Notes under the pieces: generated by a model | Told to the model about the DNA's origin: nothing | Database searches by the model: none | Seen by the model: only the letters and a program-made list of their open reading frames with translations | Translations under genes and position numbers: made by a program | Origin: JBGTLU01 sp041743935 | Lineage (GTDB): Bacteria; Bacteroidota; Bacteroidia; Sphingobacteriales; Sphingobacteriaceae | Assembly (NCBI GenBank): GCA_041743935.1 | Contig: JBGTLU010000061.1 | Span: forward strand, 1-64,000 | DNA length: 64,000 nucleotides | Reading direction: 5' to 3' | Shown here: positions 32,042 to 41,779 of the stretch, one piece after another | Layout: every line of letters starts with the position of its first letter | Position numbering within the stretch: position 1 is the first letter of the stretch

Positions 32042-34387
32042 ATGTGGGACTACATTTCGAGATTTATACTGAACAACCGTATTTTATTACTTATTACCAT
32101 TCTTGCTATAAGTGCATTTATGGCTTATCAGGGATCAAAAATTCAGTTATCCTTTGCAGGAAGTAAAGTTTTACCAGTTACAGATTCTTCTTATTTGGCT
32201 TATGAGGATTTCAAAAAGAAATACGGAGAAGATGGTAGTATCCTGGTTGTAGGATTCAATTCCGAAAAAATATTCGAACGCCAAACCTTTAACGATTGGT
32301 ATAATCTTACAAATGAGCTAAAAAAATTAGATGGTATAAAAGATGTTTTATCCCTAGGAAGTATTTATGAATTAACAAAAGATACCACAGCCAAAAGATT
32401 TGCACTTTCTCCATTATTAAAAGACACTGTAAAAACAGATGCCGAAATGGACTCGGTTAAAGCTGCCATTTTGGGTTTGCAGTTTTATGATGGTCTACTT
32501 TTCAACTCTAATTCTGGAGCGGTATTAATGGCTATTTCTTTTGATTCTCAAGTATTGAATTCCAAAAAAAGGGTTCCGTTAATTAATCAAATTGAAGAAG
32601 CAACCGAACGATTTGCGGAGAAAAACAATATTGAACTAAATTATTCTGGTTTACCTTGGATGAGAACCAAATTCTCAGACAAAGTAGCTGGTGAGTTTAT
32701 CCTTTTTTTAGGCTTATCCTTGTTAACTACGGCCATTGTATTACTATTGTTTTTTCGTTCCTTTTATGCAGTTGTTTTCCCGGTTTTAGTAGTATCTCTT
32801 GGAGTAATATGGGCATTAGGAGTAATCGTAATGCTTGGCTATCAAATTACATTACTCATTGGATTAGTACCCCCATTGATTGTAGTTATTGGTATACCAA
32901 ATTGTGTTTTACTACTAAATAAATACCATAAAGAATTTACCCGAACAGGCGATAAAATGTTGTCGTTGAGAATTACCATTCAAAAAATTGGGGTAACTGC
33001 TTTATTGGCCAATGTATCTGCTGCTATTGGGTTTGGAGTATTTTTCTTTACCAATAGCGAAGTTTTAGAACAATTTGGATTGGTGGCCGCCATTAATATC
33101 ATGAGTACTTATATTATTTCATTAATATGTATTCCAATTATCTTCAGTTTTTTACCCCCACCAACTAAACGCCATACCAAACATTTAGATAATAAGTTTT
33201 TGGTTGTTTTCTTAAATAAGATTGATTTTTTAGTACATAATTACCGGACCAGAATTTACATAGCCACTGCTATTTTGGTTTGTATTTCGCTTTTTGGTAT
33301 TAGCAAAATGAAAGTGAATGCTTACGTAGTAGATGATTTACCCAAAAACGACCCCATATTAACCAACCTGCAGTTTTTTGAGCAAAATTTTGATGGAATT
33401 CTACCTTTTGAAGTAGTAGTAGATACCCGTAGAAAAAACGGAGTTATCAATTTGCCAACCATCCGTAAGGTAGAAGAATTGCAAGATTTAATAAAATCGT
33501 ATCCTGAGTTTAGCCGACCAATATCTTTGAATGAGGTGCTAAAATTTTCTACCCAAGCATTTTATAATGGCGAACCTAGTTTTTATACCATTCCGAGCAC
33601 CATGGAATTAGGCTTTATCATGCAATATGCAGGGCAATCGCAAGGATCTGATAATTTATTAAAAGGTTTTTTAGACAGCACACGCAAAGAAACCAGAATA
33701 AGTTTTCAGATGAAAGATGTTGGCTCGTTTGAAATGAATAAAATCATGGATGATTTGCGAGTAAAAGCCGATTCCATTTTCCCGCCAGATCGTTTTGATG
33801 TTAAGTTTACTGGTTCCAGTTTATTGTTTATTACCGGAACAGAATATTTAATTACCCACTTACAAATTGCATTAATATTAGCAATCACCTTAATTTCTTT
33901 AATTATCTACATACTGTTCCGTTCTTTCCGAATGAACGGAATTGCGCTTTTGCCTAACATTGTATCTTTATTATTTACCGCCGGAATCATGGGATATTTT
34001 GGTATAAGTTTAAAACCATCTACCATCATGATTTTTAGTGTGGCCCTAGGTTTAGCAAACGACCAAACCATCTATTTTCTAATAAAATATAGGCAAGAAT
34101 TAGCAAATTCTAATTGGAGCGTTTCAAAAGTTGTATCTCTAGCTATAGGAGAAACTGGAGTAAGCATGATTTATGCCGCAAGCATCCTCTTCTTCGGATT
34201 TGGCATTTTTACTCTTTCTACCTTTGGCGGAACCGTGTCTTTAGGATTTTTAATGGCCATCACCTTGTTGGTTGCCTTATTATCAAACTTATTATTATTG
34301 CCTGCATTGTTATTAACATTAGACAAGAGAAATAGTCGTAAAAAAGCAACCAAGCCTTTGGTAGATATAGATAACGATTTAGAGTAG
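32042..34387 (+). CDS. RND-superfamily MMPL-type transporter
   Basis: 781 residues with about twelve membrane helices in two similar halves. Each half has one helix, a large periplasmic loop (residues about 35-215 and 430-600), then five helices. The segments LIGLVPPLIVVIGIPNCVLLLNKYHKEF and SVALGLANDQTIYFLIKYRQEL sit at the position of the proton-relay helix; the second carries Asp in NDQT. This architecture belongs to predicted exporters of the MMPL/Patched-like branch, which move lipids or hydrophobic compounds. No membrane fusion or outer membrane partner is adjacent, so the substrate is unknown. TACTTTCG at 32004-32011 is a near-consensus -7 box. Confidence 0.87.
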   Translation: MWDYISRFILNNRILLLITILAISAFMAYQGSKIQLSFAGSKVLPVTDSSYLAYEDFKKKYGEDGSILVVGFNSEKIFERQTFNDWYNLTNELKKLDGIKDVLSLGSIYELTKDTTAKRFALSPLLKDTVKTDAEMDSVKAAILGLQFYDGLLFNSNSGAVLMAISFDSQVLNSKKRVPLINQIEEATERFAEKNNIELNYSGLPWMRTKFSDKVAGEFILFLGLSLLTTAIVLLLFFRSFYAVVFPVLVVSLGVIWALGVIVMLGYQITLLIGLVPPLIVVIGIPNCVLLLNKYHKEFTRTGDKMLSLRITIQKIGVTALLANVSAAIGFGVFFFTNSEVLEQFGLVAAINIMSTYIISLICIPIIFSFLPPPTKRHTKHLDNKFLVVFLNKIDFLVHNYRTRIYIATAILVCISLFGISKMKVNAYVVDDLPKNDPILTNLQFFEQNFDGILPFEVVVDTRRKNGVINLPTIRKVEELQDLIKSYPEFSRPISLNEVLKFSTQAFYNGEPSFYTIPSTMELGFIMQYAGQSQGSDNLLKGFLDSTRKETRISFQMKDVGSFEMNKIMDDLRVKADSIFPPDRFDVKFTGSSLLFITGTEYLITHLQIALILAITLISLIIYILFRSFRMNGIALLPNIVSLLFTAGIMGYFGISLKPSTIMIFSVALGLANDQTIYFLIKYRQELANSNWSVSKVVSLAIGETGVSMIYAASILFFGFGIFTLSTFGGTVSLGFLMAITLLVALLSNLLLLPALLLTLDKRNSRKKATKPLVDIDNDLE

Positions 34388-34388
34388 A

Positions 34389-34721
34389 TTACACTAAAAC
34401 TTTGTGACCTTCGAGCAACGAAATTACTTTGTCTTGTAATTCAATAATTTGTGCTTCGCGTTCCGCAAGTTTGTCTTTAAGTAAGTGAATTTCATCGTAA
34501 TGCTTGCGTTGTTCTTCCTGATTGTGGTACGTAATTAATTCTACCGGGCTTAAACCAAACAAAGTAGAAATTTGTTCTAGCCTTGAATAATTTATGTCTG
34601 TAAATCCACATTCAATTTTAGAAAATGCTGGAGCAGTTATACCTAATTTATTGGCAATTTCTTCCTGACTCCAATTATGCGCTTGGCGCAAGGATTTGAT
34701 GTTTTTTCCGAGAGTGTTCAT
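34389..34721 (-). CDS. XRE-family HTH protein with coiled-coil tail
   Basis: 110 residues. N-terminal Cro/C1 helix-turn-helix: NIKSLRQAHNWSQEEIANKLGITAPAFSKIECGFTDINYSRLEQISTLFGLSPVEL. The C-terminal 45 residues are a charged coiled coil (DEIHLLKDKLAEREAQIIELQDKVISLLEGH) that would dimerise it. It is probably a small transcription regulator. It stands alone, convergent with the transporter (one base between stops). The targets are unknown. Confidence 0.88.
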   Translation of the reverse strand: MNTLGKNIKSLRQAHNWSQEEIANKLGITAPAFSKIECGFTDINYSRLEQISTLFGLSPVELITYHNQEEQRKHYDEIHLLKDKLAEREAQIIELQDKVISLLEGHKVLV

Positions 34722-34907
34722 TAGTTGAGAGCGTTTTTGTTATTACAAATTTATAATTACAGTTATATAAAACAAGAGTAAAGTTATTTTTAGTAAAAAA
34801 AATTAACCAATCATTTAAGTATTACCAGATTTTCAATTGCATTTATGTGTGTGCAGAAGCATATAAAATAGTAATTTCGCAGATTAATTTTTTTTGGAGC
34901 AGTTACA

Positions 34908-37900
34908 TTGAAGAAGTACAAAGAATACAAGCAGTTAAACCTACCGGAAATAGGGGAAGAAATTCTGAAATTTTGGAAACAAGAGAAAACTTTCGAGCAA
35001 AGTATCCTTTCACGTCCGGTATCTAAACCTTTTAATTTTTATGAAGGCCCTCCATCTGCAAATGGTATGCCCGGCATTCATCATGTCATGTCTAGGGCAA
35101 TTAAAGATATTTTTTGTCGATATAAAACCCTTCAAGGATACCGAGTAGAACGCAAAGCCGGTTGGGATACCCACGGCTTACCCATTGAACTTGCAGTAGA
35201 AAAATCATTAGGCATAACAAAAGAAGACATTGGTATTAAAATATCGGTAGATGAGTACAATGCGTCTTGCCGCAAAGAGGTAATGAAATACACCGATGTA
35301 TGGAATAATCTCACAGAGAAAATGGGGTATTGGGTAGATATGGAAAATCCATACATTACCTATGAAAATAACTACATAGAAACATTATGGTATTTATTAA
35401 AAAAACTCTACGATAAACAATTATTATACAAAGGATATACCGTACAGCCCTATTCACCGGCTGCCGGAACCGGACTTAGCTCTCACGAACTTAACCAACC
35501 TGGTACTTACAGAAACATAAAAGATACCAGCATCGTTGCTCAGTTTCATCTAAAGAAAGATCAAAATCACCCTTTAATTAATACTTTATTTGCTAATAAA
35601 GAAGAAGATACCGCCATTCTAGCTTGGACTACCACACCTTGGACTTTGCCCTCTAATTGTGCCTTGGCTGTTGGAATAAAAATCAAGTATGTAAAAATTA
35701 AAACCTTTAACCCTTACACTTTTGCACCAATAAACGTGGTATTGGCTAAAGATTTAATTGGTGTTTACTTCAAGGAAGAAGCAAAAGATTTATCGTTTGC
35801 AGATTACACATTTAGCGATAAATTAATCCCATGGAAGATAGAAGCCGAATTTACCGGAAAAGAATTACTGGGTTTGCGTTACCATCAGTTAATGCCCTTT
35901 GTAAGCAATGCCGAATTAGAACAAAATGCATTTAGGGTTATACCGGCAGATTTTGTAACCACCGAAGACGGAACCGGCATTGTGCATACAGCTTCTGTTT
36001 TTGGTGCCGATGACTTTAGAGTTTGTAAAGAAAATAATGTTCCATCAGTGATGGTAAAAGATGAGCGTGGAAACGAGTCACCGTTGGTAGATAAACAAGG
36101 GAAATTTGTAAAAGAAGTTACTGATTTTGCTGGCAAATACGTTAGAGAAGAATATTATTCTGATGATGTACGAAAAAATCCAGATTTCCGCCCAACCGAT
36201 GTGCTCATAGCCATCCAACTAAAAGAACAAAACAAAGCTTTTAAAGTAGAAAAATACGAACACAGCTACCCACATTGCTGGAGAACAGATAAGCCCATTT
36301 TATATTATCCTTTAGACTCTTGGTTTATTAAAACCACGGCATATAAAGATAAAATGGTTGCTCTCAATAAAACCATTAATTGGAAACCAGAAAGTACCGG
36401 AACCGGAAGATTTGGTAACTGGTTAGAAAATTTAGTGGATTGGAATTTGTCTCGCTCACGTTTTTGGGGAACCCCACTTCCAATCTGGAGAACCGAAGAT
36501 GGAACCGAAGAAAAATGCATAGGAAGTGTAGAAGAACTAACAGAGGAATTTGAAAAAGCAAAAAAATTCAACATTCAAAATTCTTCATTCAACATCCAAT
36601 CTTTAGACCTTCATCGCCCATATGTTGACGATATAATATTAGTTGCAGAAAACGGGAAACCCATGTTCCGCGAGCCAGATTTAATTGACGTTTGGTTCGA
36701 TTCTGGAGCTATGCCTTATGCTCAATGGCACTATCCGTTTGAAAATAAAGAAAAATTTGATGCTGCTTACCCAGCTGATTTTATTGCCGAAGGAGTAGAC
36801 CAAACTCGTGGCTGGTTTTTCACTCTACATGCCATAGCTGTTATGTTATTTGATTCTGTGGCATATAAAAATGTGGTTTCTAACGGATTGGTGTTAGATA
36901 AAAACGGCAACAAAATGTCAAAACGTTTGGGCAATGCTGCAGACCCCTTTACCACTATCCAACAATACGGAGCCGATGCTACCAGATGGTACATGATATC
37001 TAATGCTGCACCTTGGGAAAATTTAAAGTTTAATGCCGATGGAATTGTAGAAGTACAGCGCAAATTCTTTGGCACTCTGTACAACACGTATTCGTTTTTT
37101 GCTTTGTATGCAAACATTGATGGTTTTGAGATGGATGAGCAAAATGTAATTCCAGTAAAAGACAGACCTGAACTAGATCGTTGGATTTTATCTGCTTTAC
37201 AAAAATTAATCCTTGAAGTAGAAGAAAATTACGAAAACTACGACCCAACAAAGGCGGCACGTGCCATACAAGATTTTACAAATGATCATTTATCTAATTG
37301 GTATGTAAGGTTATCTCGTCGGCGTTTTTGGCGAGGAGAGATGAACGAGGATAAGCGCTCTGCCTACGAAACTTTATTTGAGTGTTTAATGGTTATTTCT
37401 CAATTGATGAGCCCTGTTGCTCCATTTTTTGCCGATTGGTTATACAAAAATTTAAGCGACGGAATCCGTCAAAAAGCAATAAAAAATAACACCCCTTTAG
37501 CTGCTTCATCGGTTCATTTAAGTAGTTGGACAAAAGCAGAAAGAGACAGAGTAGATGAAGATTTGTTAGAAAGCATGAGTTTGGCGCAAGATATTTCTTC
37601 GTTAATCTTATCCTTACGAAAAAAAGTAGGTATAAACGTAAGGCAACCTTTGCAAAAAGCTATGATACCGGTCTTAAACAAATCATTTAGCAAAAAAGTA
37701 GAACGGATAACGGAACTTATTTTGACCGAAACTAACATAAAATCCATTGAATTTATTCAGGATACATCCGGATTATTGACCAAGAAAATCAAACCAAATT
37801 TTAAAACATTAGGTAAAAAAGCTGGGCCATTAATGAAAGAAATAAGCAGTGCTATTTCTACCATGAACCAACCAGACATTGCTGAATTAGAAGAAACCGG

Positions 37901-38300
37901 AAAATATAATCTTACCCTATTAAACACAAACTGGAATTTAAGCGTTGATGAGGTAGAAATACTTTCAGAAGATATCCCCGGATGGCAGGTTGCAAGCATA
38001 GGAAAATTAACTGTAGCACTAGATACTACCATAACCACTGAATTGAAAAACGAAGGAATTGCCAGGGAATTGATCAATCGAATCCAAAATTTAAGAAAAG
38101 AAAAAAGGTATGAAGTTACCGATACGATTACAGTTAAACTCGAAAATGATTCATTAGTTAGCGAAGCAGTTAAAAATAATTTAGCCTATATTTGCGCCGA
38201 AATTTTAGGTACTAAATTTCAATTAACAGATGCCCAAGATTTGAACGGTGATATCATCGAAATAGAAAACAAAGCATTAAAAATCGAATTAAATAAATAA
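34908..38300 (+). CDS. ileS: Isoleucyl-tRNA synthetase (IleRS2-like)
   Basis: 1130 residues. Class I synthetase charging tRNA-Ile. The HIGH motif has the form GIHH (56-59, in PPSANGMPGIHHVMSR), the KMSKS loop is KMSKR (669-673), and the CP1 editing domain carries AWTTTPWTLPSN and TGIVHTASVFGADD. The long C-terminal extension and the GxHH signature place it with the eukaryote-like, often mupirocin-resistant type 2 enzymes. The only usable start is TTG 34908, since no ATG or GTG lies between the in-frame stop at 34872 and the conserved KKYKEYKQLNLPEIGEEIL. Residues 554-565 (FNIQNSSFNIQS) are coded by a low-complexity DNA repeat. It is followed by dksA-like and lspA genes. Confidence 0.96.
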   Translation: MKKYKEYKQLNLPEIGEEILKFWKQEKTFEQSILSRPVSKPFNFYEGPPSANGMPGIHHVMSRAIKDIFCRYKTLQGYRVERKAGWDTHGLPIELAVEKSLGITKEDIGIKISVDEYNASCRKEVMKYTDVWNNLTEKMGYWVDMENPYITYENNYIETLWYLLKKLYDKQLLYKGYTVQPYSPAAGTGLSSHELNQPGTYRNIKDTSIVAQFHLKKDQNHPLINTLFANKEEDTAILAWTTTPWTLPSNCALAVGIKIKYVKIKTFNPYTFAPINVVLAKDLIGVYFKEEAKDLSFADYTFSDKLIPWKIEAEFTGKELLGLRYHQLMPFVSNAELEQNAFRVIPADFVTTEDGTGIVHTASVFGADDFRVCKENNVPSVMVKDERGNESPLVDKQGKFVKEVTDFAGKYVREEYYSDDVRKNPDFRPTDVLIAIQLKEQNKAFKVEKYEHSYPHCWRTDKPILYYPLDSWFIKTTAYKDKMVALNKTINWKPESTGTGRFGNWLENLVDWNLSRSRFWGTPLPIWRTEDGTEEKCIGSVEELTEEFEKAKKFNIQNSSFNIQSLDLHRPYVDDIILVAENGKPMFREPDLIDVWFDSGAMPYAQWHYPFENKEKFDAAYPADFIAEGVDQTRGWFFTLHAIAVMLFDSVAYKNVVSNGLVLDKNGNKMSKRLGNAADPFTTIQQYGADATRWYMISNAAPWENLKFNADGIVEVQRKFFGTLYNTYSFFALYANIDGFEMDEQNVIPVKDRPELDRWILSALQKLILEVEENYENYDPTKAARAIQDFTNDHLSNWYVRLSRRRFWRGEMNEDKRSAYETLFECLMVISQLMSPVAPFFADWLYKNLSDGIRQKAIKNNTPLAASSVHLSSWTKAERDRVDEDLLESMSLAQDISSLILSLRKKVGINVRQPLQKAMIPVLNKSFSKKVERITELILTETNIKSIEFIQDTSGLLTKKIKPNFKTLGKKAGPLMKEISSAISTMNQPDIAELEETGKYNLTLLNTNWNLSVDEVEILSEDIPGWQVASIGKLTVALDTTITTELKNEGIARELINRIQNLRKEKRYEVTDTITVKLENDSLVSEAVKNNLAYICAEILGTKFQLTDAQDLNGDIIEIENKALKIELNK
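36567..36601 (+). repeat. Low-complexity CAACATTCAAAATTC-type repeat inside ileS
   Basis: 35 bases built of two imperfect copies of TTCAACATTCAAAATTC / TTCAACATCCAATC, translated in frame as FNIQNSSFNIQS. The same word occurs between pntAB and pntB (14492-14513). Flanking protein sequence (EEFEKAKK before, LDLHRPYVDD after) is normal IleRS, so the 12 residues look like an insertion. Confidence 0.7.
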
Positions 38301-38305
38301 AAGAA

Positions 38306-38692
38306 ATGGAAAACCAAGCACAAAAAAACAGCTACTCCGATATAGAATTAGTAGAATTTAAAGAATTAATTCAAAGTAAATTAGCAGCAGCTCGCGAAGA
38401 ACTATCTCGCCTAACTCAAACGTTAAGTAATCCGAATGCAAACGGCACCGACGATACAGCAGGTACGTTTAAAGTATTAGAAGATGGTTCTGCAACGCTA
38501 GAAAAAGAACACGTAAGCCAAATGGCTTCTCGTCAGAAAAAATTCATCGAAAATTTAGAGGCTGCTTTAGTTCGTATTGAAAACAAAACCTACGGCATTT
38601 GTCGCGAAACCGGTAAATTAATTCAAAAAGAACGTTTACGCGCAGTTCCGCATGCCACCTTAAGCATGGAAGCAAAATTAAAACAAGCATAA
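38306..38692 (+). CDS. TraR/DksA-family protein with incomplete zinc finger
   Basis: 128 residues. N-terminal coiled-coil helices (ELIQSKLAAAREELSRLTQTL ... SRQKKFIENLEAALVRIENKTYG) and the DksA-type C-terminal motif YGICRETGKLIQKERLRAVPHATLSMEAK. Only Cys99 remains of the four zinc ligands (CxxC...CxxC) in classical DksA; the others are Thr, Ala/His and Ser positions. DksA binds the secondary channel of RNA polymerase in the stringent response; a zinc-independent fold is known for some relatives. It starts five bases after ileS and is followed by lspA, a gene order common in Bacteroidota. Confidence 0.9.
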   Translation: MENQAQKNSYSDIELVEFKELIQSKLAAAREELSRLTQTLSNPNANGTDDTAGTFKVLEDGSATLEKEHVSQMASRQKKFIENLEAALVRIENKTYGICRETGKLIQKERLRAVPHATLSMEAKLKQA

Positions 38693-38747
38693 AAGTTTAA
38701 CTTTTTATTGCAAAAATTAATTTTTAATTACTGCATAGCACCAAAGC

Positions 38748-39341
38748 ATGAATAAATACGTAAAGTATAGTTTACTAATTCTTGGAATCTTATTAGCCGA
38801 CCAAATATTAAAGACATGGATTAAAAACAACATGTTTCTTGGTCAGGAATTTATGATTTTCCCATGGTTTATTATCCATTTTACCGAGAATAATGGCATG
38901 GCTTTCGGGCTTGAGTTTGCAGGTAAATATGGTAAGTTATTTTTAACTGTATTTAGAATAATTGCAGTAATTGGTATTGGATACGGATTACATTACATCA
39001 TCAAACATAATTACCACAAAGGATTACAGTTTTGTGTGAGTTTGATTTTAGCCGGGGCTGTAGGAAATATTATTGATAGTGTGTTTTACGGAGTCGTATA
39101 TGATTATGCTCCGCTTTTCCATGGCAGAGTGGTAGATATGTTTTATTTGCCAGTCATACAAGGTAGCTATCCATCATGGTTTCCGTTTTGGGCCGGAGAT
39201 CAATTCATTTTCTTTCGTCCGGTTTTTAACATTGCCGATGCCGCAATTAGCATAGGAGTTATTACCATACTGATCTTTCAAAAAAGATATTTTAAGGAAG
39301 AAGAGATAACAACTTCTAAAGAAACAATTACTACTGAATAA
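38748..39341 (+). CDS. lspA: Lipoprotein signal peptidase (signal peptidase II)
   Basis: 197 residues, longer than the usual 160-170 because of an inserted loop after VVDMFYLPVIQGSYPSWFPFWAGDQFIFF, which is normal in this phylum. Four membrane helices. The catalytic aspartates are Asp130 (GRVVDMFY) and Asp164 (FNIADAAIS); GAVGNIIDS (103-111) and FTENNGMAFG are the other conserved motifs. It cleaves diacylglyceryl-modified prolipoproteins before the lipid-bearing Cys, serving the many lipoproteins coded in this window and preceding Lnt, which is coded at 45519. Third gene of the ileS operon. Confidence 0.96.
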   Translation: MNKYVKYSLLILGILLADQILKTWIKNNMFLGQEFMIFPWFIIHFTENNGMAFGLEFAGKYGKLFLTVFRIIAVIGIGYGLHYIIKHNYHKGLQFCVSLILAGAVGNIIDSVFYGVVYDYAPLFHGRVVDMFYLPVIQGSYPSWFPFWAGDQFIFFRPVFNIADAAISIGVITILIFQKRYFKEEEITTSKETITTE

Positions 39342-39414
39342 TTGTAACAAATTATTTATATACTGCTTTTCTTAGCTATTTCTCTTAATTTGGATGAGTT
39401 TAATCCAAACCATT

Positions 39415-41562
39415 ATGAAGAAATTTTTATTAAGTGTAGTACTTTTTATTTCCTTATCAATAGTTTATGCTCAAAACGGAACCCAAAAAATTGTAGTTAC
39501 CGATCTATTAAAAATTAACCAAATTGGCTCTGTAGCTATCTCGCCAGATGGAACACAAGTATTGTACATTGTAAATAGCACAGTTCCCGATCCAAGTAAC
39601 AAACTGGAGTATCAGTACAGATCTCACATTTATCTAAAAAACCTAAAAACCAATACCCCTGCCATTGCATTAACCCGAGGCAATGTAAGTACATCACAAC
39701 CTGCATGGTCGCCCGATGGTAAAACCATTGCATTTGTTAGAGCAATTGGCGGACGTTCACAAATATTTTTGCTGTCCATGAATGGTGGAGAACCTTTACA
39801 ACTTACCAACGAAACGTACGGGGCATCCGGACCACAATGGTCGCCAAACGGGAAAAGTATTCTGTTTTCTACCAGTTTTTCTTTAGAAGATTTATTAAAA
39901 GATTCGGCCATGGTTGCCAATAAAATGTTGCCTACTTGGAGTTCAGAAAAGCCAGGGTTTGCAGATAACTCTCATTGGTTATCCTCAAAATCAAAAGCCA
40001 ATCCGGATGGTAACATAAACGAAATCCGGGCTTACTTAGCTCAAAACGAACGTGATAGTAAAGCTAAAGTGGTAAATAAACTTAATTTCCAGACCGAATC
40101 GGATGTTCAAACCAGAATAAACATTTCGCATATTTTTATTGTAGATGCCCAAGAAGGCGCCAAACCTCGCCAGCTAACTACTGGATTTAATTCAACGGGC
40201 GGTGCTGTGTGGTTATCCAATACTAGTATCGTTTACAGTACCGCTTCAGATGCCAATACTCACCCAGATAGAGTTCAGGAAAATCAGATAATGAGTATGA
40301 ATATCTCTAACGGAACTACACAGATTTTACTAAAAGAAGCCGGAAATAATTATGGTGCCATTACCCCCTCTAGGGATGGTAGAACTATAGCTCTTGTTAA
40401 CGGAACTCCAGGAGGACTGGCCCCATCAAAACTAGCATTACTTACCAATGGCCGTAAAACCATAATTGAATACGACAGAAACACTAGCGGGTTAACTTGG
40501 TCTAAAGATAATCGTTACCTCTATTTCACTTCTTCGAGTAATGGTGGAGTGATTTTAAATCGTTTAACGATTGCCAACCGAAGAATTGAACGTTTATCCG
40601 ATTTTGAGTCGGGAGTTGGAAGTTTTGATGTAAGCAGCTCGGGAATTGTGTACGTAAAAACGGAAGTTGCTAACCCATTTGAATTATACTCTGCCAATTT
40701 ATTGAATAAAAGTAGTCGTAGAATCTCCGAACATAACGTTGGATGGTTACGTGAGAAAAAGCTTAGTTTCCCTGAAAAAGGAATTTACACCAATTCCAAT
40801 GGACAAGCCATTGAATATTGGGTGATGAAACCAACTTTCCAGCAAGCTGGCAAGAAATACCCTTTAATGTTACAAATACATGGCGGACCAACAGCCATGT
40901 GGGGTCCCGGTGAAGCAAGCATGTGGCACGAGTTTCAGTTTTTTGCTTCGCAAGGATTCGGAATTGTGTATTCTAATCCACGTGGTTCCAGTGGTTACGG
41001 ATTCGACTTTTTAGCAAGTAATTTTCAGGATTGGGGAACCGGTCCGGCAGAAGATGTGTTAGGAGCAGAAACTGCAGCAGCAAAATTGCCTTGGGTAGAT
41101 ACCGAACGACGAGTAGTTACAGGAGGTTCCTATGCAGGCTATCTTACTGCATGGATTGTAGCACATGATAACCGTTTTAAAGCAGCAGCAGCACAACGCG
41201 GAGTATATGAACTCACCACGTTCATGGGCGAAGGGAATGCGTGGCGATTAGTACCAAATTATTTTGGCGGTTATCCATGGGAAGAAGACGTAAAAAAGGT
41301 ATTGGATAGAGAATCTCCTTACACTTACGTGCAAAACATAAACACGCCTTTACTAATTATTCATGGCGAAAACGATTTACGTACTGGTGTGCAACAGAGC
41401 GCCATGATGTATAAAAGTTTAAAAATTCTGGAGAAACCTGTAGAGTATATCCTACACCCGGGTGCAACACATGAATTAAGCAGGTCAGGAAATATTAGGC
41501 AACGATTTGATAGAATGCTCAGGATGTATGAGTTTTTATACAGATATGTAGGACAAGAATAG
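39415..41562 (+). CDS. Secreted S9-family (prolyl oligopeptidase) peptidase
   Basis: 715 residues from ATG 39415. The earlier ATG at 39394 would put seven residues before the signal peptide KKFLLSVVLFISLSIVYAQ, so the later one is preferred. The N-terminal beta-propeller shows repeated WSPDG/WSPNG motifs (IAISPDG, AWSPDGKTIAF, QWSPNGKSILF). The C-terminal alpha/beta-hydrolase has Ser572 (GGSYAGY), Asp654 (HGENDLR) and His686 (GATHEL) as catalytic triad. Enzymes of this kind remove di- or oligopeptides from short peptides in the periplasm. A second S9 peptidase is coded at 49672; the two are related but not tandem copies. Confidence 0.93.
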   Translation: MKKFLLSVVLFISLSIVYAQNGTQKIVVTDLLKINQIGSVAISPDGTQVLYIVNSTVPDPSNKLEYQYRSHIYLKNLKTNTPAIALTRGNVSTSQPAWSPDGKTIAFVRAIGGRSQIFLLSMNGGEPLQLTNETYGASGPQWSPNGKSILFSTSFSLEDLLKDSAMVANKMLPTWSSEKPGFADNSHWLSSKSKANPDGNINEIRAYLAQNERDSKAKVVNKLNFQTESDVQTRINISHIFIVDAQEGAKPRQLTTGFNSTGGAVWLSNTSIVYSTASDANTHPDRVQENQIMSMNISNGTTQILLKEAGNNYGAITPSRDGRTIALVNGTPGGLAPSKLALLTNGRKTIIEYDRNTSGLTWSKDNRYLYFTSSSNGGVILNRLTIANRRIERLSDFESGVGSFDVSSSGIVYVKTEVANPFELYSANLLNKSSRRISEHNVGWLREKKLSFPEKGIYTNSNGQAIEYWVMKPTFQQAGKKYPLMLQIHGGPTAMWGPGEASMWHEFQFFASQGFGIVYSNPRGSSGYGFDFLASNFQDWGTGPAEDVLGAETAAAKLPWVDTERRVVTGGSYAGYLTAWIVAHDNRFKAAAAQRGVYELTTFMGEGNAWRLVPNYFGGYPWEEDVKKVLDRESPYTYVQNINTPLLIIHGENDLRTGVQQSAMMYKSLKILEKPVEYILHPGATHELSRSGNIRQRFDRMLRMYEFLYRYVGQE

Positions 41563-41594
41563 TTTATAGTTATTAGTTGATAGTTGCTAGTATT
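41560..41594. repeat. Five 7-bp tandem TAGTTNN units
   Basis: TAGTT begins at 41560, 41567, 41574 and 41581, and TAGTA at 41588, an exact 7-base period. The first unit contains the stop codon of the S9 peptidase. The rest of the gap to 41779 is A/T-rich and holds no ORF; a second loose word, AATCGTAATTCATAATTGATAC, lies at about 41688. Confidence 0.65.
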
Positions 41595-41779
41595 TATTTT
41601 TTACAAATGGATAGAATTACACTTTATAGCAAAATCTCATTTTTAAATTCTAAAAATCATTGGCAGTATAAGACACGAACTATAAAAAATCGTAATTCAT
41701 AATTGATACTTAACCGATTGTTTAAAAACATAATAACTGGCATGATATTTAGTTTTACTAAATCCAAAAACTAAACATC

